In this document: positions 5,664 through 11,318 of the stretch, one piece after another
Layout: each line of letters opens with the position of its first letter
Position numbering within the stretch: the stretch's first letter is position 1
NCBI GenBank assembly: GCA_964582985.1
Contig: CAZOUM010000079.1
Location: 1 to 11,318 of the forward strand
Reading direction: 5' to 3'
Source of the DNA: CAZQYB01 sp964582985
Lineage (GTDB): Bacteria > Planctomycetota > Phycisphaerae > Sedimentisphaerales > Anaerobacaceae
DNA: 11,318 bases
Made by a program: the position numbers and the translations under genes
Notes under the pieces: model-generated
What the model was told of the DNA's origin: nothing
Databases searched by the model: none
The model's input: the letters and a program-made list of their open reading frames with translations, nothing else

Positions 5664-5783
5664 ATCCACAATCTCCGCAATTGCGTCACTCCGTTCTTTT
5701 TCTGACGGAAGCTTGCGGATATCATCGAACATATCCTTTAATTGCCTGCTGCCGGCAGATTGCTGCTTCACCAGTAAGCGTTC
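5664..5783 (-). pseudogene. In-frame C-terminal motif after the TGA of the downstream paralogue
   Basis: Directly behind the TGA (5786-5784) of the 677-residue protein, the same frame stays open for 40 codons to a TAG (5663-5661). The encoded DMFDDIRKLPSEKERSDAI aligns without gaps to the C-terminal motif of both paralogues. Over 27 positions I count 12 identities with KLFRQIRRLGSERDRLRAI of the PA14 protein and 11 with EAFADVRKMDSEEQKLARI of the 677-residue protein. This is best read as the tail of a third decayed tandem copy. Readthrough of TGA into a second motif copy is the alternative. The preceding ERLLVKQQSAGS matches neither paralogue well. Confidence 0.5.
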
Positions 5784-7817
5784 TCAGTCGTCAATCATTA
5801 CACCATCTGCTATGAATTTCTTCTCAAAAATCTTTTCCCAGTTGTAACTCTTCTTCTCGTACTTGTTAGCTGCGATCCCGGCAATCCTCGCCAGTTTCTG
5901 CTCCTCTGAATCCATCTTCCGGACATCGGCAAACGCTTCCTTCAAAGACAGACGGTGATTGAACGGAATATCTATCATATCAAGATTCGCACCGCGACTA
6001 ATCTGTTTCGCGCGGTACCTCGGCACACTCGTCTGCATGCCGATACTCTGGAATAACGCCTCAGCCATTTGGAAAACCCGCGCACGAAGTTCGGAGTTTG
6101 CCCTGTACGTCACCGCCTCATCGAGCACAGCCTCAGCCGCGTCAAGAGCCTTGGCAGAACCAACCTCACCTGCCGTCTTAAGAATCGCAAGCGCCTTGTT
6201 CTCAAGCTCCGTTTCATACTCAAGCCGTAACTTGATATACGCATCATAATAAGCGCGGTAAAGGCCCTGCTGAAATCGCCAGTTCAGCTTGTCCTGCGGT
6301 GTCGCCTTTTTTTCCATCGACTGGAAAAGTTTCAACGTCTCTAAAACTCCATCATTATTCTTCAAGCGACCCTGCCAGTTACGTTCCAGACCAAAGAGAC
6401 CCTGGGCAAACTTCTGCTCGTATCGCGGACTAATAAAGTACCTGCTGTACTCTCTGACGATATCCTCAACCTTCATTTCCGGGTCCCAGCCCAGACAGCT
6501 CCAAACAACCTTATTCAGGTCGTCGTTGCAGCCTTCGCTGTAGCTGATAAAGCCGATGGAATACTGCTGAAGGTCTCTGAATATCTTCGCATAAGCCCGA
6601 GGCCGCGGATTAATCGGCTCGCGACCAAGCGTATCCTGTAACACGTCGTCCCAATCATCTACTTCATATTGACAGCTCCTCGAGTGAGTTATATCGGGAT
6701 ATCGCCGTATCGGAAATCGCTCCGGAACATCCCTTCGCATCTCTCGCAGACTTATCTCCGTCGCCGGACCGAATACTACCCCATCAAACCAATCGACCTT
6801 GCCGCTGTTGAGCCAACCATAAAATGCTTTTATCCAGCCCATAGTCGCAGATTCATCATCATAATTCTGCACCGAACTCCAAATCTCGGCGTTTGGATGA
6901 TACTTGTTCAATACCTTCTTATGCTCTTTCATATGCGGGAATAAATATCGCGGGTGAACCTCGCCGGGATCGCCGCTCGGGACAAATACGGCATCGACGC
7001 GAGGAAGTTTACTGAGAACATCATCTCGATTTTTTATCGCCAGTTCCATAAGCTCAGGCGAAATCTTCTCGCGCTTTTTGCCGCGAAACTCCATCGCCGG
7101 ATACCATATCCACACCTCCAGGCCGTAATCGTCGGCCAGCTTTGACTGCGCTATCATCATATCCATGGGCTTTAGAGGCATAACGGCGCTGTCAGGAAGA
7201 TCGTCGGTTATCGGCGGAACTATCTCAACGGCGTTCATCCCGAAAACTATCATGTCACGATAATACTGCTCCCACATCTCAACCGTCCACGCGTCATAAG
7301 AATTCGTCTTCGCCCGATAACCCATCTGATGTCCCCGCAGAGGATACTTCGGTGCTGTTGCAACCTTAATACCGGCATCCACCGAAAGCTTATCCCTGCG
7401 CATCTCCAGCATCCGAAGAAGTCTGCCAACCGCGTACAATGCTCCCCGGTCATCATGACCCGCCAAGCAAATTGTAGCAGCATCACGCTTGCTCTTGTCG
7501 ATCCATATCGCATAACCATCTGCTTTCTTGGGAATAGCCAACCCCGAAGGCGGCCCACCAACTTTCTTTCCAACCTCCTTGCCAGTCCCGATTACAATAG
7601 TAGGGACGGTCTTGCCCGGCATCTTCGAAACAACATCAAGCCCGAACCGCGTGCGTTTTTCTATCTCGTCTCGAAGCATATCCGCCGCGCTGGCCTGTAT
7701 CTTCTTTTTGGGATTCAACACCACTATCTTCGCGTTTGAAAGGTCGAACTGCGCCGCCGAAGCCGGTGTCGAGACTGTAATCGCCAATATCAGTGACAAC
7801 GTCCAAATCTTGCCCAT
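5784..7817 (-). CDS. Secreted GH67/GH20-like glycoside hydrolase-type protein
   Basis: This 677-residue exported protein has a signal peptide (MGKIWTLSLILAITVSTPASAAQ). A zincin-like N-terminal domain of the GH20/GH67 kind follows (about residues 24-150: KIVVLN...SAADMLRDEI...TIVIGTGKEV...GALYAVGRLLR). After it comes a probable TIM barrel beginning at YPLRGHQMGYRAKTNSYDAW (158-177). Candidate active-site segments shared with the neighbouring paralogue are GDPGE (282-286), VFGP (348-351), RRYPDITH (371-378), NPRP (403-406) and YSEG (426-429). The C-terminal third is helical with RAYYDAY and AEALFQSIGMQ. The catalytic residues cannot be assigned, so the substrate (uronic acid or hexosamine) is open. 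It starts at 7817 behind GAGGTG, 29 bases after the stop of the paralogue, so the two probably form an operon. Confidence 0.68.
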   Translation of the reverse strand: MGKIWTLSLILAITVSTPASAAQFDLSNAKIVVLNPKKKIQASAADMLRDEIEKRTRFGLDVVSKMPGKTVPTIVIGTGKEVGKKVGGPPSGLAIPKKADGYAIWIDKSKRDAATICLAGHDDRGALYAVGRLLRMLEMRRDKLSVDAGIKVATAPKYPLRGHQMGYRAKTNSYDAWTVEMWEQYYRDMIVFGMNAVEIVPPITDDLPDSAVMPLKPMDMMIAQSKLADDYGLEVWIWYPAMEFRGKKREKISPELMELAIKNRDDVLSKLPRVDAVFVPSGDPGEVHPRYLFPHMKEHKKVLNKYHPNAEIWSSVQNYDDESATMGWIKAFYGWLNSGKVDWFDGVVFGPATEISLREMRRDVPERFPIRRYPDITHSRSCQYEVDDWDDVLQDTLGREPINPRPRAYAKIFRDLQQYSIGFISYSEGCNDDLNKVVWSCLGWDPEMKVEDIVREYSRYFISPRYEQKFAQGLFGLERNWQGRLKNNDGVLETLKLFQSMEKKATPQDKLNWRFQQGLYRAYYDAYIKLRLEYETELENKALAILKTAGEVGSAKALDAAEAVLDEAVTYRANSELRARVFQMAEALFQSIGMQTSVPRYRAKQISRGANLDMIDIPFNHRLSLKEAFADVRKMDSEEQKLARIAGIAANKYEKKSYNWEKIFEKKFIADGVMIDD

Positions 7818-7846
7818 AATGCACCTCGTAACTAAATAAGTTCTCT

Positions 7847-10429
7847 TTAGTTAATTCCCTCGAGTATGACATCTCTGTCGTGCTTCAATTTCATCATATA
7901 TCGCTCAGCGGTAATTTGAGCTATTGCCCTCAGCCGGTCCCGCTCAGAACCAAGCCTGCGAATCTGCCTGAACAGCTTCCTGATTTTTTTGCTGTCATTT
8001 AACGGCACATCAATCAAATCCAGATTACCGCCTCGCCTTGTCGATTTAGCCTCGTAACGGTCTACGCTAAGCTGCATGCGGATACTCTGGAACAGCGCCT
8101 CCGCCATCTCGAAGGTCCTGGCTCTCCAATCGACGGCCACCTTTTGTTTCTCAGCCTTGTCCAGTATCGCCTCGGCTTTTTTCATTGCAGAAAGTGAGCC
8201 GAGCTGTTCGGCACTTCTCAAAACATCCATAGCCTTTTCTTCAAGCTCTGTCTCGTAAATCAACCTTCGCCGGGTATAAGCGTCGTAATAAGCCCTATAA
8301 AGAGCCAGCTGGAAACGCCAATTGAGTTTTTCCTGCGGTGTCGCGTCCTTCTCCATCTTTTGAAATATCTTCAGCGTTTCATAAACCCCCACATTTGTTA
8401 TAAGTGGCCCCTGCCAGTTTTTTTCCAGGCTGAGCAGACCATCGGCAAACCTTTGCGCGTACCTGCCGCTGATAAAGTACTTGCTATACTCTTTCAATAT
8501 ATCCTCGACTTTCATATCGGGGTCCCAGCCAAGACAGGCCCATATAAACTTATTCACATCATCATTGACACCTTCGCTGTACGTAATAAAGCCGACGGTG
8601 TACTCGTCCCAGTCGCGGAAAATCTTTGCGTATCCCATGGGCCGCGGATTAATAGGCTCGCGATACAGTGTCACGTGAAAGGCCGGGTCCCAGTTCGGTA
8701 CCGAGTACTGAGCATCCAGGCAGTGCGTTATATCGGGATACCGCCTTATCGGATACTGACTCGGAAGCTTGTCGCGCAGGACCTTCAAGTTGTCCGCCAC
8801 CTGCGGTCCGAACACGACGCCGTCCAGCCAGGCAGGCTCCCTGGCCATCTGTTCGTAAAATGCCTTCAGGTAACCTGGTGCATCGCCCTCGAAGTCGAAT
8901 CCCTGCGGAGACACCCACATCTCAGCGTCCGGATGATACTTATTCAATACCTTTTTAAGTCCTTTCATCAGTGCGAAAAGCTGATCTGGATATACCTCGC
9001 CCGGGTCGCCGCCAGGAACAAATATCGTATCGATCCTCGGAAGCTTCTTGAATACCGCTTCCCGAACCTTTAGTGCCTTGGCGATTGCCCTTGCATCCAG
9101 ATCGTCATCGTCTACGACCGGATACCAGATCCACACATCCAGGTCGTAATCGTCGGCAAGCCGGCTCATCGCGGTCATCATCTCGAGCTTGGGCTTGGGG
9201 AAATGAGGACTATCATCACTATCATCGCTCTCCGGCGGAACAAACTCTACCGCGTTCGCTCCGAACGCTATCATGTCCCTGAAATACTGCTCCCATATCT
9301 CGATGGTCCATGCATCATAAGCGTTGGTCTTGGGCCTATATCCAACCTGATGGCCACGCAGCGGATACTTCGGAGCTGTCGCTACTCTGAAATTGCTGTC
9401 AAGTTCCAACCTGTCCCTGCTCATTTCAAGTTCGCGCAGCAGCCTGCCGGCGGCATACAAAACGGCCCGGTCGTCATAGCCGGCCAGACAAACCGTAGCC
9501 GCATCTCGCTTCGACCTGTCAATCCAGACCGCGTAGGCGTCCGCCTTTGATGGAAGCTTAAAACCAGCCGCAGGCCGATACGACTTTTTAGCCAACTCTT
9601 TGGCTGTCCCGATTACAATCGCCGCTTTATTCTTGCCCGGCATCTTCGAGACAACATCAAGACCTATCCTCGTTCGCTTCTCAATCTCGTCTCTGAGCAT
9701 ATCGGCGGCTTTGGCGTGAATTGTCTTGGCAGACGATGCAACAATTACCGCATCGGAAAGGTCAATCTTCTCAGCAGCCGGCATTTGGCGGACGATTGCA
9801 TCAGAGTCTTTCGGGATACCGAGAATCCGACCTATGATATCTGCGCCAAGTTCAATGTCATTATCGTCGTCGTCATCATCATCGTCATCTTCAGCTTCTC
9901 GAGCTTTCTGCAGCCATTGCTGCTCCTGCTCGGCCGTGTGCACAAGATTTGAGGTTGGGATAGATACCTTCTCCTGACCCGTCCAGCTCCACGTAACTTT
10001 GAAGTGACTGTCATACGAGTCACCGTCCTTGATGTAAGTAACTTCGATCGGATATTCTTTGCCCTTGACCATAGACACGCTGCCGGTCTGTGTGCCTTTT
10101 TTCGATTCAACGATGGTTTTGCCGGCAATCCTGATTTGCAGAGTCTGGTCGGTTTCGGCGTCGAACGTAATCTCGCCGCTTGCCGGCGCCACTACAAAGC
10201 CCATCCACTTGGCCGACCACTGCCGGCCGTAGTCGTCAGCTTCACTAAAGGTCCGCTGAAGGCTGCTGAGTCGTGATAGGTTTTGCAGGTTCGTAAAATC
10301 CTCCGACCCATACTGGGCTCCAATCAGGCCGGGCTTTTTTGCTCCATCCGCTTTGGCATCAGCTGAAAAAAATGTTACAACTTCAACTACAGCTAAAGCC
10401 ACAATAATCAACACCGTTTTCTTGTTCAT
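7847..10429 (-). CDS. Secreted PA14-GH67/GH20-like glycoside hydrolase-type protein
   Basis: This 860-residue paralogue of the downstream gene starts with a signal peptide (about 1-28). A PA14 domain follows (about 34-165: LIGAQYGSEDF, WSAKWMGFV, GEITFDAETDQTLQIRIAG, GKEYPIEVTY, WTGQEKVSIP), a likely carbohydrate-binding module. A linker with nine consecutive Asp (181-189) leads to the same zincin-like domain (222-345), barrel (from 354) and helical C-terminus as in its neighbour. The shared motifs are GDPGE (474-478), VFGP (539-542), RRYPDITH (562-569), NPRP (594-597) and YSEG (617-620). It carries extra acidic insertions (SDDSDDSPH at 401-409, VVDDDDLDA at 438-446) missing from the other copy. 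AAGGA sits six bases before the ATG. It is the first gene of the pair and probably acts outside the cytoplasm on polysaccharide. Confidence 0.72.
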   Translation of the reverse strand: MNKKTVLIIVALAVVEVVTFFSADAKADGAKKPGLIGAQYGSEDFTNLQNLSRLSSLQRTFSEADDYGRQWSAKWMGFVVAPASGEITFDAETDQTLQIRIAGKTIVESKKGTQTGSVSMVKGKEYPIEVTYIKDGDSYDSHFKVTWSWTGQEKVSIPTSNLVHTAEQEQQWLQKAREAEDDDDDDDDDNDIELGADIIGRILGIPKDSDAIVRQMPAAEKIDLSDAVIVASSAKTIHAKAADMLRDEIEKRTRIGLDVVSKMPGKNKAAIVIGTAKELAKKSYRPAAGFKLPSKADAYAVWIDRSKRDAATVCLAGYDDRAVLYAAGRLLRELEMSRDRLELDSNFRVATAPKYPLRGHQVGYRPKTNAYDAWTIEIWEQYFRDMIAFGANAVEFVPPESDDSDDSPHFPKPKLEMMTAMSRLADDYDLDVWIWYPVVDDDDLDARAIAKALKVREAVFKKLPRIDTIFVPGGDPGEVYPDQLFALMKGLKKVLNKYHPDAEMWVSPQGFDFEGDAPGYLKAFYEQMAREPAWLDGVVFGPQVADNLKVLRDKLPSQYPIRRYPDITHCLDAQYSVPNWDPAFHVTLYREPINPRPMGYAKIFRDWDEYTVGFITYSEGVNDDVNKFIWACLGWDPDMKVEDILKEYSKYFISGRYAQRFADGLLSLEKNWQGPLITNVGVYETLKIFQKMEKDATPQEKLNWRFQLALYRAYYDAYTRRRLIYETELEEKAMDVLRSAEQLGSLSAMKKAEAILDKAEKQKVAVDWRARTFEMAEALFQSIRMQLSVDRYEAKSTRRGGNLDLIDVPLNDSKKIRKLFRQIRRLGSERDRLRAIAQITAERYMMKLKHDRDVILEGIN
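9863..9889. repeat. GAT/GAC trinucleotide run encoding nine Asp
   Basis: Nine consecutive Asp codons form the linker between the PA14 and catalytic domains. Such a microsatellite can vary in copy number in steps of one residue without frame loss. Confidence 0.8.
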
Positions 10430-10450
10430 AATGTGTCCTTTCTTTGGTTA

Positions 10451-10479
10451 ATTGAATTCAGCTTAGTCAGCCTTGTCAG
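10451..10479 (-). promoter_or_regulatory. Possible sigma-70 promoter for the glycoside-hydrolase pair
   Basis: On the minus strand CTGACA (10479-10474, five of six) and TTCAAT (10456-10451, four of six) are 17 bases apart. Transcription would begin near 10444, leaving a short leader with the AAGGA site. I see no sigma-54 site here. Confidence 0.3.
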
Positions 10480-10735
10480 AATCCCAAATGGTGGCCGGGA
10501 TGAATTGGTCTCGGCCGATTCCAGGCAATCACAAACCCCGTGTTTCAGACCACATGTTTTCGAACAAAGGCTCATGTAAATGACGTATCAGAACCGGTAT
10601 TTTATGCAAGAACAAGTATTTCTGCGAGATCCAACCACTGCGCCTTTTCGTTCTTCCCTGCCCCGCACCAAACAGGCTCCCGCCGGAATATGCGGGCGGA
10701 GATAATGCGACCGAAATTATCCTAATTTAGGAAAA
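10480..10735. other. Gene-free upstream region with small dyads
   Basis: I find no credible gene here. Two small structures are visible: CCCGC/GCGGG arms near 10679-10696 around an eight-base loop, and a 13-base palindrome TCCTAATTTAGGA (10720-10732). Neither is followed by a T run on the strand expected for a terminator. Confidence 0.4.
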
Positions 10736-11318
10736 TTGGGGGTTTTTGCGGTGTGTTTTTGGGGGGAATCGTTGTTTTTGGGTGAAAAACAATGGTGGCG
10801 GGGTCAGTCCTTCGACTACTTCGACGAAGCTCAGTATAAATACGCTCAGGATAAAATTGTGTGGTTTGGGTAAAATAGGCAAGAAAAATTTGGTAAGAAA
10901 TTGGTAAAAATGCGTAAAAAGTGGTAAGAAATTTGCAAAAATGCGTGCTTTTTGAGTAGAAATCGCAAGAAATGGGTCGTTTTTGAGTAGGTTTTTGCTG
11001 CCCTGTCGCGCAAATACGGGTGCTTTGGGTTTGATCCGGCTTCGCCAGAGGCTACGCCGCGACAAGTTGGGTTCGTATTGGGTTTGTTTTTATTGGCATT
11101 GTTCATAGTTATTTGTTCGTAGTTCATTGTTTTAACAGAACTTAGGTTCATTTGAGCATCCAGCAAATTGGGTTTGTTTTGCATAAAAAGAGCTGATTTG
11201 TAGAGGGTTCTCGACAGATGTAGAGGACCGAGCGGGTCATAATTGGTTAACTGGTTAATTGTTATTGGTTAATCCCCTAAGGGGTTTCCGCCCCATAGGA
11301 AAGGGGCAAGTTTCGCTC
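10736..11318. repeat. Repeat-rich non-coding region
   Basis: This G/T-biased stretch has no convincing gene. It contains two 24-base near-copies beginning GGTAAGAAATT and ending AAAAATGCGT (10892-10915 and 10923-10946), and two copies of TTTTTGAGTAG (10949-10959, 10980-10990). There is also an 11-base dyad CTTCGACGAAG (10819-10829) and three TGGTTAA copies (11244, 11252, 11266). Hairpins CCCC-TAA-GGGG (11274-11284) and GCCCC-N8-GGGGC (11290-11307) close the window. Open frames on the minus strand read as Asn/Lys/Pro-rich text (such as MQNKPNLLDAQMN) that I recall as dispersed intergenic repeats in planctomycete assemblies rather than proteins. Confidence 0.6.

Noticed and set aside
5017..5664. 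A 215-codon plus-strand frame opposite the activator
   Set aside because: It is antisense to an unmistakable AAA+ gene and has no motif of its own.
8360..9073. A 237-codon plus-strand frame opposite the PA14 protein
   Set aside because: It is a shadow of conserved coding sequence on the other strand.
10727..11184. Two 112-codon overlapping minus-strand frames
   Set aside because: The composition is low-complexity, there is no ribosome site, and the text matches dispersed intergenic repeats. I treat the region as non-coding.

Overview
The window looks like a chromosomal stretch of a Planctomycetota bacterium, most likely Phycisphaerae or Sedimentisphaerales-like. The reasons are tandem secreted glycoside-hydrolase-like paralogues with a PA14 domain, a sigma-54 activator next to a NifX/NifB-family gene pair, and dispersed low-complexity repeats of a kind I associate from memory with these genomes. 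This assignment is inference; there is no rRNA or other marker gene. All convincing genes lie on the minus strand, so the region is read from high to low coordinates.

Layout from the right edge: 10430-11318 is gene-free and repeat-rich. Next come two paralogous exported proteins (7847-10429 with a PA14 domain, and 5784-7817 without), 29 bases apart and probably one operon. Behind the second is a 40-codon in-frame segment after its TGA stop that repeats the paralogues' C-terminal motif. Then follow a PAS-AAA+-Fis sigma-54 activator (4213-5556), a MntA/HepT toxin-antitoxin pair (3796-4095 and 3483-3812, overlapping by 17 bases), and a small PD-(D/E)XK-type nuclease-like protein (2914-3354). A short intergenic zone holds a 21-bp tandem repeat and a possible 25-residue membrane peptide. 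Two small NifX/NifB-domain proteins follow (1811-2209 and 1374-1736). The left edge is an IS1-like transposase in two overlapping frames, cut by the window.

The most connected story is regulatory. A full-consensus sigma-54 promoter (2325-2341) lies upstream of the two NifX-domain genes, three TTGCAA palindromes sit about 100-140 bases further upstream where an enhancer would be, and the only sigma-54 activator in the window has a sensor domain with three closely spaced cysteines. I infer a small redox- or metal-responsive circuit. The MntA/HepT pair and the nuclease-like gene form a separate small defence or stabilisation cluster between the activator and its suggested target. At the left edge, the transposase start codon lies in a long-range mRNA hairpin that would form only on transcripts entering from outside the element, an IS10/IS50-like safeguard.
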